Shown: positions 41,454-50,585 of the stretch, piece after piece
Position numbering within the stretch: position 1 is the stretch's first letter
How the letters are laid out: every line of letters starts with the position of its first letter
NCBI RefSeq assembly: GCF_035917275.1
Contig: NZ_CP108508.1
Coordinates: 3,162,001-3,226,000 of the forward strand
Direction: 5' to 3'
Length of the DNA stretch: 64,000 bases
DNA from: Streptomyces sp. NBC_01237
GTDB taxonomy: Bacteria > Actinomycetota > Actinomycetes > Streptomycetales > Streptomycetaceae
Notes under the pieces: generated by a model
Told to the model about the DNA's origin: nothing
Databases searched by the model: none
Seen by the model: the letters and a program-made list of their open reading frames with translations, nothing else
Translations under genes and position numbers: made by a program

Positions 41454-42512
41454 CTACGGGGCCGACGCGTACATCTTCGCGATCACGGCCTCGATGTCCG
41501 GCTCCCGCACCGACAGGTCGACCAGCGGATACTCCGCCGCGATCCGTGCCACCAGCGGGGCCGCCGACACCGACGCCGGGAAGGACAGCCACTGCCGGGG
41601 CCCCTCCACCTTCACCACCCGGACCCCCGAGCCCGGCCCCCCGGCCGCCGCACCCGCTCCGGGGCCCGTGCCCGAGTCCAGGTCGATCGGCGGGAGTTCA
41701 CGCTCCAGATCGACCACCAGCGTGCGCTCGCTCTCCCCCACCTCGTGGAGCCCGGCGAGCGCCCCGTCATACATCAGCCGCCCGTGGTCGATCACCATGA
41801 CCCGCTTGCACAGCTGCTCGATATCGGTCAGATCGTGCGTGGTGAGCAGAACGGTCGTGGACCGCTCCTCGTTCAGGTCCCGCAGGAACTGCCGGACCTT
41901 GGCCTTCGAGATCACATCGAGCCCGATCGTCGGCTCGTCCAGATACAGCACCTCCGGATCGTGCAGCAGCGCCGCCGCGATGTCCCCGCGCATCCGCTGA
42001 CCCAGCGAGAGCTGACGTACCGGTACCTCCAACAGCTCGCCCAGGTCCAGGAGTTCGACACAGCGGTCCAGGTTCTCCCGGAAGCGGCGGTCGGGAATCC
42101 GGTACATCCGGTGCATCAGCCGGTACGAGTCCCGCAACGGCAGGTCCCACCACAGCGTCGTCCGCTGCCCGAACACCACCCCGATCCGGTGCGCCAGCCG
42201 CGTACGCTCCCGGGACGGATCGATGCCCGCGACCCGCAGGCTGCCGCCGCTCGGGGTGAGAATCCCCGTCAGCATCTTGATCGTGGTCGACTTGCCGGCC
42301 CCGTTCGGGCCGATGTACCCGACCATCTCGCCGCGCGGCACCCGGAAGCTGATGCCGTCGACCGCCCGCACCTCGTGCCGCTCCCGGCGCAGGAAGCCCG
42401 TTCTGCGGCGTACGTCGAAGACCTTCTCGACCCCGTCGAGCACGATGAAATCCGCGTCCGCGCCGGTGCCGCCCCTACCGATTCCGGTACCCGTGTCCGT
42501 ATCCGTACCCAT
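41454..42512 (-). CDS. ABC transporter ATP-binding protein, COG4586 type (352 aa)
   Basis: ATPase of an ABC-2 exporter: Walker A YIGPNGAGKSTTIKML, Q-loop VVFGQRTTLWWDL, signature LSLGQRMRGDIAAALL, Walker B VLYLDEPTIGLDV, and H-loop TTHDLTDIE. The variant signature LSLGQRMRG and the TLWWDL region are typical of the COG4586 group that pairs with two COG4587/COG3694 permeases, as here. A C-terminal accessory domain extends beyond 250. The start is uncertain: ATG 42512 is used, GTG 42524 is an alternative. It is the third gene of the operon, about 40 bp after the permease. The cargo is unknown. Confidence 0.88.
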   Translation of the reverse strand: MGTDTDTGTGIGRGGTGADADFIVLDGVEKVFDVRRRTGFLRRERHEVRAVDGISFRVPRGEMVGYIGPNGAGKSTTIKMLTGILTPSGGSLRVAGIDPSRERTRLAHRIGVVFGQRTTLWWDLPLRDSYRLMHRMYRIPDRRFRENLDRCVELLDLGELLEVPVRQLSLGQRMRGDIAAALLHDPEVLYLDEPTIGLDVISKAKVRQFLRDLNEERSTTVLLTTHDLTDIEQLCKRVMVIDHGRLMYDGALAGLHEVGESERTLVVDLERELPPIDLDSGTGPGAGAAAGGPGSGVRVVKVEGPRQWLSFPASVSAAPLVARIAAEYPLVDLSVREPDIEAVIAKMYASAP

Positions 42513-42550
42513 GTCCCGCGTCACCCTCTCGCCGTCCTCACGTCCGCCGG

Positions 42551-43459
42551 TCAATTTCCCGTGCTCCGGTACGCGCGCAGCCCCGCCCGCCACGCGAGAC
42601 CCGCCGGCACCCAGCACAGCGCCGCCACCACCGGGGGCAGGAACGCCACCCACTGCGGCAGGTCCAACGGGTAGTCCCGGCCCAGCACATACAGCGCGGG
42701 CAGCCAGCTGACGAAGGCCAGCGGCACCACGAACGTCACCCCGCGCACCAGATCCTTCGCGAAGATCGACGGCGGGTACTGGAGCAGCGTCGTCCCGCCG
42801 TACGTGAAGGAGTTCTGCACCTCGGAGGCGTCCTGCGCGAAGAACTGGAACGCCGCCCCCGCCACGAACACCGCCCCGAAGACCGCCGCCCCGCTCAGCA
42901 CCATCAGCGGCAGCATCAGCACCTTCAGCGGTGTCCACGCGATGTCCAGCGACACCAGCGCGTACCCGAGCACCAGCAGCCCCTGGGTGACCCGCCCCAG
43001 CCTGCGCAGCGCGAACCGGTCGGCCGCCACCTGCGCCAGCACCGGGACCGGGCGCACCAGCAGGGTGTCCAGCGTCCCGTCCCGCACCCGCCTGCCCAGC
43101 CGGTCCATCGACCCCAGCACCAGATCGGACAGCCCGAACGCGGTCCCCGACACCCCGTACAGCAGGGCGATCTCGGGCAGCGAATAGCCGCCCAGCGAGT
43201 CGACGTGGGAGAACATCAGCATGATCGCGACGAAGTCGAAGGCCGTCGCCGCGAAGTTCCCGAACGTCGTCATGACGAACGAGGCCCGGTACGCCATCGT
43301 CGAGCGCAGCCACATCGCCACGATCAGCCCGTACGCCCGGAACCCCTCGACCACCCGGGACCGCTCCCCGAACGCGATCGGGGGCGACTCCCGCGGCACC
43401 TCGTCCAGCCCCCTGCCCGGCTCTCCCCCCGCGTCCGCGGCCACCACCGTCTCAACCAC
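42551..43459 (-). CDS. ABC-2 type permease, ABC2_membrane_6 family (302 aa)
   Basis: An integral membrane protein with about six helices, including SFVMTTFGNFAATAFDFVAI and VFGAVFVAGAAFQFFAQDAS. A cytoplasmic loop GLSDLVLGSMDRLGRRVRDG and DTLLVRPVPVLAQVAADRF is a hallmark of COG3694-type permeases. GTG at 43459 overlaps the stop of the preceding permease by 8 nt. It works as half of the membrane channel with its partner and the ATPase downstream. Confidence 0.85.
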   Translation of the reverse strand: MVETVVAADAGGEPGRGLDEVPRESPPIAFGERSRVVEGFRAYGLIVAMWLRSTMAYRASFVMTTFGNFAATAFDFVAIMLMFSHVDSLGGYSLPEIALLYGVSGTAFGLSDLVLGSMDRLGRRVRDGTLDTLLVRPVPVLAQVAADRFALRRLGRVTQGLLVLGYALVSLDIAWTPLKVLMLPLMVLSGAAVFGAVFVAGAAFQFFAQDASEVQNSFTYGGTTLLQYPPSIFAKDLVRGVTFVVPLAFVSWLPALYVLGRDYPLDLPQWVAFLPPVVAALCWVPAGLAWRAGLRAYRSTGN

Positions 43460-44252
43460 CCTGAACCACCACCCTCCTGGTCGCCACGCCCTGAAGGAGC
43501 CGCCCCGCCAGCAGCAGCGCCACCGCCCAGCCCGCCTGGAAGGCGTACGCCCGCACCAGCCCCCACCCCTCGTGCTTCCCGAGGAGCACATCGGCCGGCA
43601 CCTGGAGCAGCGACGACCACGGCAGCGCCCGCGCCACCTCGCCCAGCGCCCCGGGGAACAGATTCAGCGGCAGCAGCATCCCGGAGAAGAACAGCCCCGC
43701 CAGCCAGGTGATCTGCATCGCGCCCGCCCCGTCCATCAGCCAGAAAGCCGACAGCGCGACCACGTAGCGCACCGCGAAACTGACCACCACACCGAGCGCC
43801 ACCGAGACGAGGAACGCCAGCCATGTCCACGCCGAGCCGGGCAGCGCCAGATCGAAGGCGAACGCGCCGAGCGCCATCGGGATGATGCCGCGCCCCAGCA
43901 GGTGGAACGCCGCCCGGCCCAGATCCCCCGCCAGCCACCACAGCTGGAGGTCGGCCGGCCGGTAGAGATCCACGGCGATGTCGCCGGTACGGATCCGCTC
44001 CATCAGCTCGTCCTCGAAGCCGCCGCCCATCATGGCGCAGGTCATCAGCAACGCCTGCCCCAGCCACACATAGGTCAGCGCCTGCGCGGTGTCGTAGCCG
44101 CCGAGCTGCGGACGCTCGTCCCACAGCGCCGTATAGGTGTACGCCATGATGAAGCCGAAGACGGTGTTGGTGAACACGCCCGCCGCCGTCGCCATCCGGT
44201 ACGTGGCATGGCGCCGGAATCCACCGGCCGCCACCACTGCGTAGAGCCGCAC
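43452..44252 (-). CDS. ABC-2 type permease, partner subunit (266 aa)
   Basis: First gene of the three-gene exporter operon. About six hydrophobic segments: TNTVFGFIMAYTYTALW, ALTYVWLGQALLMTCAMM, AWTWLAFLVSVALGVVVSF and others. The loop DELMERIRTGDIAVDLYRPADLQ matches the LVRP-type loop of the sister permease, so the two form a heterodimer. GTG at 44252 is chosen because AGGGGGCGAC lies just before it; an upstream ATG (44312) would add an unlikely Gly/Arg tail. The shared promoter should lie in the 190-bp gap divergent from the PBP gene. Confidence 0.85.
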   Translation of the reverse strand: MRLYAVVAAGGFRRHATYRMATAAGVFTNTVFGFIMAYTYTALWDERPQLGGYDTAQALTYVWLGQALLMTCAMMGGGFEDELMERIRTGDIAVDLYRPADLQLWWLAGDLGRAAFHLLGRGIIPMALGAFAFDLALPGSAWTWLAFLVSVALGVVVSFAVRYVVALSAFWLMDGAGAMQITWLAGLFFSGMLLPLNLFPGALGEVARALPWSSLLQVPADVLLGKHEGWGLVRAYAFQAGWAVALLLAGRLLQGVATRRVVVQGG

Positions 44253-44441
44253 GTCGCCCCCTTCCCCCCACCCCGGCCGGGCCCCCGACCCGGCCCCGAC
44301 ACCAAAGCGCACGACCCTAGTGCACGCCGGGCGGCCACCGCGAGCGGTTATCCGGGACCCTCATTGAAGGATGATCCGAAGATTTCCCGGCGAAACGGGC
44401 ACTATGGGAGAACTGACCGCGGCCGAGGAGTCTCCACCGAT

Positions 44442-46826
44442 ATGAGCGACGACCCACAGAACTGGGCCCCGCGGGACCACACGGACGCCGCGGCCACCCC
44501 CGACGACGGAAGTGGTGCGCCGGGCGCGAAGGGAAAGAAGGGGCGCAAGAAGCGCCCCAGGAGGACCGGCTGGCGCCGCCTCGTCCCCACGTGGCGCATG
44601 GTCCTGGGCACCGTACTCGGCATCGCCCTGCTGCTCGTCGGCGGCTTCATCGCCGGATACCAGCTCGTCGACATCCCGGCCGCCAACGCCAGCGCCACCG
44701 CACAGTCCAACGTCTACCTCTACCAGGACGGCAGCGTCATCGCGCGTGACGGCGAGATCAACCGGGAGAAGGTCCAGCTCTCCCAGGTCCCCCTCACCGT
44801 CCAGCACGCCGTGCTCGCCGCCGAGGACCGCGACTTCTACTCCGAGCGCGCCGTGGACGTGAAGGCCATGGTCCGCGCCGCCTGGAACACCCTGACCGGC
44901 AAGGGCAAGCAGGGCGGTTCGACCATCACCCAGCAGTACGTCAAGAACTACTACCTCGGCCAGGAACAGACCGTCGTCCGCAAGGCCAAGGAGTTCTTCA
45001 TCGCGGTCAAGCTCAATCGCGAGGAGAGCAAGGACCAGATCTTCGAGGGCTACCTCAACACCAGCTACTTCGGCCGCAACGCCTACGGCATCCAGGCCGC
45101 CGCGCAGGCGTACTACGGCAAGAACGTCGAGGACCTCAGCACCGGCGAGGGCGCCTACCTCGCCTCGCTGCTGAACGCGCCCAGCGCGTACGACGTCGTC
45201 GTCCACCCCGAGAACAAGGCCGCCGCCCTCGGCCGCTGGAACTACGTCCTGGACGGCATGGTCAAGGAGCAGTGGCTCGGCACCGCGGAGCGCGCCGCGA
45301 CGAAGTTCCCCGTCCCCGGCAAGGCCAAGCCGGCCACCGGGCTCTCCGGGCAGCGCGGCTACCTCGTCCAGGCGGTCGAGGACTACCTCACCGGCAACGG
45401 GATCATCGACGAGACGACCCTCGCCACCGGCGGCTACCGGATCACCACCACACTGGAGAAGAAGAAGCAGAACGCCCTCGTCAAGGCCGTCGACACCCAG
45501 GTGATGTCCAGGACGAGCGACGACCGGGAGGCCGACCGCAACGTCCGCGTCGGCGGCGCCTCCATCACACCCGGCACCGGTGAGGTCGTCGCCATGTACG
45601 GCGGCATCGACTACACGAAGCAGTACGTCAACAACGCCACCCGCCGCGACTACCAGGTCGGCTCCACTTTCAAGCCATTCGTCTTCACCTCCGCCGTCGC
45701 CAACGACTCCACCACGCGGGACGGCCGGCGGATCACCCCCAACACGATCTACGACGGCACCAACAAGCGCACCGTCCAGGGCCCCGGCGGCTCCACCGGA
45801 TACGCCCCGGCCAACGAGGACGACGTCAGCTACGGCCCCGTCACCGTCCGGACCGCCACGGACAAGTCCATCAACGCCGTCTACGCACAGATGGCCCAGG
45901 ACGTCGGCCCCGGCAAGGTCAAGGACACCGCCGTCGCCCTCGGCATCCCCGCGAACACCCCCGACCTCACCGCGTCGCCCTCCATCGCGCTCGGCCCCGC
46001 CACCGCCAGCGTCCTGGACATGACCGAGGCGTACGCCACCCTCGCCAACCACGGCCGGCACGGCGCGTACACCCTCGTCGAGAAGGTCAGCAAGGACGGC
46101 GCGGACGTCGCCCTCCCCGGCCGGAAGACCAAGCAGACCGTCACCCGCGAGGCCGCCGACACCACCACCTCGATCCTGCGCAGCGTCGTCGACGGCGGCA
46201 CCGGCACCGCAGCCCAAGCCGCGGGCCGCCCCGCCGCGGGCAAGACCGGCACCGCCGAGGAGGACAAGGCCGCCTGGTTCGCCGGGTACACCCCCGACCT
46301 CGCGACCGTCATCGCGGTCATGGGCCAGGACCCCGACACCGGCGTACAGAAACCGCTCTACGGAGCGCTCGGACTGCCCCGCGTCAACGGGGGCGGCGCT
46401 CCCGCCCAGACCTGGGCCGCCTACACGGCCGCCGCCCTGCGCTCCTCCGACGTACAGGACTTCGACCTCGAACTGGAAGACGGCGCGGACGAATCCGCAC
46501 CGCCCACCACGGAGGAACCCGGATCCAGCGCACCGGCCGAACCGAGCGACACCCCCTCCGGCCCGCCCCCGTCCAGCCCCTCCAGCACGGCCCCCACCAC
46601 CCCCGGCCCGACCGAGGGCGCGACGGACACCGGCGGGCAGACCGACGGCGGTACGGACACGGGCGGCACCGACGGCGGGACCACCGGAGGGACGGACGGC
46701 GGCGCGGACACCGGCGGCGGCAACGGAGGCAACGGCGGCGCGGCGGACGGGGGGACCGACACCGCGGGCGGCGACGGCGGCGGCTTCACCGAAGGCGCCC
46801 GCGGCCCCCGCCCACGCGACCGGTGA
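44442..46826 (+). CDS. Class A penicillin-binding protein, bifunctional (794 aa)
   Basis: Makes cell-wall peptidoglycan outside the membrane. A short cytoplasmic Lys/Arg-rich head and one membrane helix (about 53-75) are followed by the GT51 glycosyltransferase (catalytic Glu128 in AAEDRDFYSE; GGSTITQQYVKN; YLNTSYFGRNAYG). Then comes the transpeptidase: STFK (Ser408, Lys411), SIN (476-478) and KTG (601-603). The tail is Pro/Thr/Ser- then Gly/Thr/Asp-rich, about 140 residues, probably disordered in the wall. ATG at 44442 with GAGGAG upstream. The stop codon lies in the loop of a 22-bp stem-loop. Confidence 0.93.
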   Translation: MSDDPQNWAPRDHTDAAATPDDGSGAPGAKGKKGRKKRPRRTGWRRLVPTWRMVLGTVLGIALLLVGGFIAGYQLVDIPAANASATAQSNVYLYQDGSVIARDGEINREKVQLSQVPLTVQHAVLAAEDRDFYSERAVDVKAMVRAAWNTLTGKGKQGGSTITQQYVKNYYLGQEQTVVRKAKEFFIAVKLNREESKDQIFEGYLNTSYFGRNAYGIQAAAQAYYGKNVEDLSTGEGAYLASLLNAPSAYDVVVHPENKAAALGRWNYVLDGMVKEQWLGTAERAATKFPVPGKAKPATGLSGQRGYLVQAVEDYLTGNGIIDETTLATGGYRITTTLEKKKQNALVKAVDTQVMSRTSDDREADRNVRVGGASITPGTGEVVAMYGGIDYTKQYVNNATRRDYQVGSTFKPFVFTSAVANDSTTRDGRRITPNTIYDGTNKRTVQGPGGSTGYAPANEDDVSYGPVTVRTATDKSINAVYAQMAQDVGPGKVKDTAVALGIPANTPDLTASPSIALGPATASVLDMTEAYATLANHGRHGAYTLVEKVSKDGADVALPGRKTKQTVTREAADTTTSILRSVVDGGTGTAAQAAGRPAAGKTGTAEEDKAAWFAGYTPDLATVIAVMGQDPDTGVQKPLYGALGLPRVNGGGAPAQTWAAYTAAALRSSDVQDFDLELEDGADESAPPTTEEPGSSAPAEPSDTPSGPPPSSPSSTAPTTPGPTEGATDTGGQTDGGTDTGGTDGGTTGGTDGGADTGGGNGGNGGAADGGTDTAGGDGGGFTEGARGPRPRDR

Positions 46827-46855
46827 CCGGATGGCGTGGGCGGGGGCCGCGGGCG
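46796..46855 (+). terminator. 22-bp stem-loop spanning the PBP stop codon
   Basis: The arm at 46796-46817 pairs perfectly for 22 bp with 46834-46855, with a 16-nt loop that holds the TGA stop (46824-46826). The 5' arm encodes the Pro/Arg-rich end of the protein. It is probably the transcription terminator and separates the convergent SMR gene (stop at 46891). Confidence 0.75.
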
Positions 46856-46890
46856 TGCGAACGGTGACCGGTCGGAGCGCGGTGACCGGA

Positions 46891-47211
46891 TCAGTGTCCG
46901 GAGGTCGCCTTCAGGCCCACCACGGCGATCAGCAGCAGACACACGAAGAAGATCCGCGCGGCGGTCGCCGGTTCGTTCAGGACCAGCATGCCGACCACCG
47001 CGGCTCCGGCCGCACCGATACCGACCCACACGCCGTACGCCGTACCGATCGGGAGCGTCTTCGCCGCCTGGGACAGCAGCGCCATGCTCGCCACGATCCC
47101 GAGGCCGGTGAACACACTCGGCCACAGCCGGGTGAACCCCTCGGTGTACTTCATCCCGATCGCCCAGCCCACTTCGAGCAGACCGGCGACAATCAACAGA
47201 ACCCAGGCCAT
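46891..47211 (-). CDS. Small multidrug resistance (SMR) transporter, SugE/Gdx-like (106 aa)
   Basis: A four-helix SMR protein: WVLLIVAGLLEVGWAIGMKY contains the essential membrane Glu (Glu13), followed by KYTEGFTRLWPSVFTGLG and GTAYGVWVGIGAAGAAVVGM. The WAIGMKYTEGF and GTAYGVW segments are closer to the SugE/Gdx (guanidinium exporter) branch than to EmrE. It exports a small cation in exchange for protons as a dimer. ATG at 47211. I looked for a guanidine riboswitch upstream and did not find a convincing one. Confidence 0.9.
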   Translation of the reverse strand: MAWVLLIVAGLLEVGWAIGMKYTEGFTRLWPSVFTGLGIVASMALLSQAAKTLPIGTAYGVWVGIGAAGAAVVGMLVLNEPATAARIFFVCLLLIAVVGLKATSGH

Positions 47212-47319
47212 GACGGCACCTCCGACGAAAACTCGTGAACAACACGGGTGCGTCGTCTTTGCCAGCCCGGTACGGCGCGTCTCGTCGGGGTCCCCCCACC
47301 GTAGCAAAGAACGGGCAAA

Positions 47320-47347
47320 GGGCCCGGTGACACCGGTCACCAGGCCC
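47320..47347 (-). terminator. Terminator after the GroES-like gene
   Basis: GGGCCCGGTGAC (47320-47331) pairs with GTCACCAGGCCC (47336-47347), 12 bp with one G-T pair and a 4-nt loop. Reading on the minus strand it is followed by TTTGCCCGTTCTTT, a U-rich tail, so it should terminate the GroES-like gene that ends at 47399. Confidence 0.75.
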
Positions 47348-47398
47348 TTCCCCACAGCTCACACCACGGCGCGGGACGGAACACGCAACGAAACGCGG

Positions 47399-47740
47399 CT
47401 ACAGATACAACCCGGTCGAATCCACCGAGCCCTCGAACCGGTCCGCGGCCACCGCGTGCAGATCACGCTCCCGCATCAGCACGTACGCCACGCCCCGCAC
47501 CTCGACCTCGGCACGGTCCTCGGGGTCGTACAGCACCCGGTCCCGGGGCTCGACCGTCCGCACGTTCTGACCGACGGCGACCACCACGGCCCAGGCGAGC
47601 CGCCGGCCCACCGCGGCCGTGGCCGGAATCAGGATGCCGCCGCCGGAACGCCGCTCGCCCTCGGGCGTATCGCTCCGTACCAGCACGCGGTCGTGCAGCA
47701 TACGGATGGGCAGCTTGTCGTCGTGGGTGTCGTCGCTCAC
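47399..47740 (-). CDS. GroES-like co-chaperonin family protein (113 aa)
   Basis: A Cpn10 fold is suggested by IRMLHDRVLVRSDTPEGERR and GGGILIPATA at the start, AVVVAVGQNVRTVEPRDRVLYDPED in the middle and a C-terminal hydrophobic edge. It is longer and more divergent than the housekeeping GroES (about 97-102 residues), and no groEL is adjacent, so it is probably a paralogue of unknown role. GTG start at 47740. Confidence 0.85.
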   Translation of the reverse strand: MSDDTHDDKLPIRMLHDRVLVRSDTPEGERRSGGGILIPATAAVGRRLAWAVVVAVGQNVRTVEPRDRVLYDPEDRAEVEVRGVAYVLMRERDLHAVAADRFEGSVDSTGLYL

Positions 47741-47794
47741 GACCCGAAACCTACCTGCCCCGCCCTGATCCGTACGCCTCCGGGGTGCGACCGG

Positions 47795-48115
47795 TCACTT
47801 CTTCCCGCGCCGCGCCGACAGGGTGAGCAGGCCCACCACGCCGACCACCAGCAGCGCCGCCGGGATCACCCGCTCCAGACGCGGAGCACCGTCCTCCGAC
47901 ACGAACTGGGCCTTCACGTCCGACACCGAACGGTTCACCGCGACGAACGCACGGCCGGCCGTCCGGTCCACCGTCTGGGCGACCTTGGCCTTCGCGTCGC
48001 CGATGATCGTCTTCGGGTGCACCCGCACCCCGATCTCATCGAGCACCACCGCGAGCTGCTCGCGCCTGCTGATGATGTCCGCCTCGATCTGCGCAGGGCT
48101 CCTGGCATCCGACAC
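47795..48115 (-). CDS. DUF3618 membrane-anchored protein (106 aa)
   Basis: The N-terminal DUF3618 motif (SPAQIEADIISRREQLAVVL, then DEIGVRVHPKTIIGDAKAKV) is followed by a C-terminal membrane helix (VIPAALLVVGVVGLLTL) and a basic end. Members are small actinobacterial proteins often found with envelope or stress genes; the function is unknown. GTG at 48115 after GGAGGCGCA. It is divergent from bcp. Confidence 0.87.
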   Translation of the reverse strand: MSDARSPAQIEADIISRREQLAVVLDEIGVRVHPKTIIGDAKAKVAQTVDRTAGRAFVAVNRSVSDVKAQFVSEDGAPRLERVIPAALLVVGVVGLLTLSARRGKK

Positions 48116-48243
48116 TGCGCCGCCTCCGTGGTCCTCGTCCGGTAAACCGTCATCGACAGTCTGTCAGCTCGACCGCCCGCACACCCGGCGGCACCCCTAT
48201 TACGCTCGGTCCCATACACCCCACGTGCCACCTGAGGAGAACC

Positions 48244-48711
48244 ATGAGCGAGCGACTCCAGCCCGGCGACACCGCCCCCGCCTTCACCCTCCCCGACGCC
48301 GACGGCAACGGGATCTCGCTCGCGGACCACAAGGGCCGCAAGGTCATCGTGTACTTCTACCCGGCCGCCCTCACGCCCGGCTGCACCAAGCAGGCCTGCG
48401 ACTTCACCGACAACCTGGACCTTCTGGCCACCGCCGGATACGACGTCATCGGCGTCTCCCCCGACAAGCCGGAGAAGCTCGCCAAGTTCCGGGAGAAGGA
48501 GAACCTGAAGGTCACGCTGGTCGGCGACCCGTCCAAGGAGACCCTTGAGGCGTACGGCGCCTTCGGCGAGAAGAAGCTCTACGGCAAAGTGGTGACGGGC
48601 GTCATCCGTTCGACCGTCGTGGTCGACGAGGAGGGCAAGGTGGAGCACGCCTTCTACAACGTCAAGGCGACCGGCCATGTCGCCAAGATCATCAAGGACC
48701 TCGGTATCTGA
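48244..48711 (+). CDS. bcp: Thioredoxin-dependent peroxiredoxin (Bcp/PrxQ) (155 aa)
   Basis: Reduces hydrogen peroxide and lipid peroxides using thioredoxin. PrxQ signature: FTLPDADGNGISLADHKGRK, then YPAALTPGCTKQAC with peroxidatic Cys47 and resolving Cys52 five residues later, as in bacterial Bcp. VIGVSPDKPEKLAKFREKEN and KVVTGVIRSTVVVDEEGKV complete the fold. Length 155 is typical. ATG at 48244 with TGAGGAGA upstream. Confidence 0.95.
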   Translation: MSERLQPGDTAPAFTLPDADGNGISLADHKGRKVIVYFYPAALTPGCTKQACDFTDNLDLLATAGYDVIGVSPDKPEKLAKFREKENLKVTLVGDPSKETLEAYGAFGEKKLYGKVVTGVIRSTVVVDEEGKVEHAFYNVKATGHVAKIIKDLGI

Positions 48712-48748
48712 GCCGCGCGTCCCCGCCGGCCCGGCTGCCCGGACACCG

Positions 48749-48786
48749 ACGGCCCCGGCAGTCCGAGCACCGGCAGCCGGGGCCGT
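48749..48786 (+). terminator. Terminator after bcp
   Basis: ACGGCCCCGGC (48749-48759) pairs with GCCGGGGCCGT (48776-48786), 11 bp around a 16-nt loop, about 38 bp after the bcp stop. Confidence 0.65.
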
Positions 48787-48910
48787 TCCGGGTCTCCTCC
48801 ATGGCCGAAAATATGTGAGGGACATCGCAATCGGTCCCTGATTCGGTTTGCAGCCGCCATGCCCGCGCAGAAGCCTTTCCTGGAACACCCTCCGAGGAAA
48901 GGACCCGGCC

Positions 48911-50407
48911 ATGGCGGCCTCCGACCCCCACCAGGCGGCCGACCCCGAAGCGGTCAAACGCCATCCCGCGCTGTTCCGGGCCATCCGGAAGCGTCAGAAT
49001 CCCAAGCTGCGCCGGACCGACATCACGGTCACCGACGACCAGGCGGTCAAGCGTGCGGTGAAGGCGGCCTCGCTCGGGAACGCCATGGAGTGGTTCGACT
49101 TCGGTATCTACTCCTACCTGGCCGTCACCATCGGGCATGTCTTCTTCCCGTCCGGGAACGACACCACCCAGCTGCTTTCCTCGTTCGCGACCTTCGCCGT
49201 GGCCTTCCTCGTTCGGCCACTCGGGGGAATGTTCTTCGGTCCCATGGGCGACAAGGTCGGCCGGAAAAAGGTCCTCGCCCTCACCATGATCCTGATGGCG
49301 GTCGGCACCTTCGCCATCGGCCTCATCCCCTCCCACGGCACGATCGGCATCTGGGCCCCCGCCCTGCTGATCTTCTTCCGGATGCTCCAGGGCTTCTCCA
49401 CGGGCGGTGAGTACGGCGGCGCGTCCACCTTCATCGCCGAGTACGCCCCCGACAAGCGCCGCGGTTTCTTCGGCAGCTTCCTGGAGTTCGGCACCCTCGC
49501 CGGATACGTCGGCGCCGCGGGTCTGGTGACCGCGCTCTACGCGCTCCTGGACACCGGCCAGATGGAGTCCTGGGGCTGGCGCATCCCGTTCCTGGTCGCG
49601 GGCCCCCTCGGCCTGGTCGGCCTCTATCTGCGGCTGCGCCTCGACGAGACCCCGGCCTTCCAGAAGCTGGAGGGCGGCACCGCCCACGCGACCGAGGCCG
49701 CCGACGGCGTCGAGTCCACCGCCAAGGGCGATCTCGCCAAGATCTTCCGCGAGTACTGGCCGACGCTGATCCTCTGCATCTGTCTGGTCGGCGCGTACAA
49801 CATCACCGACTACATGCTGCTGTCGTACATGCCGACGTACCTCTCCGACGAACTCGGCTACAGCGAGACCCACGGCCTGCTGATCCTGCTCGCCGTCATG
49901 GTCTTCCTGATGCTGATCATCAGCCAGGTCGGCAAGCTCTCCGACCGCTTCGGCCGCAAGCCGCTGCTGATGGCGGGCATGCTCGGCTTCCTCGTCCTGT
50001 CGCTTCCGGCGTTCCTGCTGATCCGCCAGGGCAGCATCCCCGCCATCACGATCGGCATGCTGATGCTGGGCCTGTCCCTGGTCTGCATGCTCGGCACGAT
50101 GTCCGCCGCACTGCCCGCGCTCTTCCCCACCAACGTCCGCTACGGCTCCCTCTCGGTGGGCTACAACCTCTCCGCGTCGATCTTCGGCGGCACCACCCCC
50201 CTGGTGATCACCGCGCTGATCAGCTGGACCGGCTCGAACCTGATGCCCGCGTACTACGCGATGGCGGCCGCCCTGGTCGGTGTGATCGCCGTGGCCTGTA
50301 TGAAGGAAACGGCCAACAAGCCCCTGGCCGGCTCCCCGCCCTCGGTGGAGACGGACGAGGAGGCCGCGGAAATCTGCGCGGCCCAGACACCGGAACCCAA
50401 GTTCTGA
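48911..50407 (+). CDS. MFS transporter of the metabolite:H+ symporter type, ProP-like (498 aa)
   Basis: A 12-helix MHS-family symporter: LGNAMEWFDFGIYSYLA (first helix, typical of ProP/KgtP), DKVGRKKVLALTMILMAVG (motif A), and FRMLQGFSTGGEYGGASTFI. The family imports compatible solutes or organic acids with protons. An unusual N-terminal extension of about 50 residues precedes the first helix. ATG at 48911 after GAGGAAAGGA. It lacks the C-terminal coiled coil of E. coli ProP, so osmosensing cannot be assumed. Confidence 0.88.
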   Translation: MAASDPHQAADPEAVKRHPALFRAIRKRQNPKLRRTDITVTDDQAVKRAVKAASLGNAMEWFDFGIYSYLAVTIGHVFFPSGNDTTQLLSSFATFAVAFLVRPLGGMFFGPMGDKVGRKKVLALTMILMAVGTFAIGLIPSHGTIGIWAPALLIFFRMLQGFSTGGEYGGASTFIAEYAPDKRRGFFGSFLEFGTLAGYVGAAGLVTALYALLDTGQMESWGWRIPFLVAGPLGLVGLYLRLRLDETPAFQKLEGGTAHATEAADGVESTAKGDLAKIFREYWPTLILCICLVGAYNITDYMLLSYMPTYLSDELGYSETHGLLILLAVMVFLMLIISQVGKLSDRFGRKPLLMAGMLGFLVLSLPAFLLIRQGSIPAITIGMLMLGLSLVCMLGTMSAALPALFPTNVRYGSLSVGYNLSASIFGGTTPLVITALISWTGSNLMPAYYAMAAALVGVIAVACMKETANKPLAGSPPSVETDEEAAEICAAQTPEPKF

Positions 50408-50441
50408 TCGGCCTCGCGGCGAGTACCATGGCAGGCGGCCG

Positions 50442-50525
50442 GCGGCGGTGGTGCAGAGGTGACACAGCAGACTTAGGATCTGTGGCCCGTGAAACGGCTT
50501 GAGGGTTCGAATCCCTTCCGCCGCA
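50442..50525 (+). tRNA. tRNA-Leu (anticodon TAG)
   Basis: A complete class II tRNA: acceptor GCGGCGG (50442-50448) pairs with CCGCCGC (50518-50524) plus discriminator A; the anticodon loop is CTTAGGA (anticodon UAG, reads CUA); it has the long variable arm of leucine tRNAs and a GGTTCGAATC T-arm. No CCA is encoded. Confidence 0.95.
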
Positions 50526-50533
50526 CAGAACGG

Positions 50534-50569
50534 ACGGCCTGCGCATCGAAGGACCGATGCGCAGGCCGT
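50534..50569. terminator. Terminator after tRNA-Leu, shared with rdgB
   Basis: ACGGCCTGCGCATCG (50534-50548) pairs with CGATGCGCAGGCCGT (50555-50569), 15 bp with a 6-nt loop, followed by TTTCCG on the plus strand. It serves the tRNA and probably also rdgB, which ends at 50586. Confidence 0.8.
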
Positions 50570-50585
50570 TTCCGTGTCTGCGGGC

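Noticed and set aside
47212..47319. Guanidine riboswitch upstream of the SMR/SugE-like gene
   Set aside because: The leader lacks the ykkC core and the paired ACGR loops of the mini-ykkC class; only a terminator from the upstream gene is clear.
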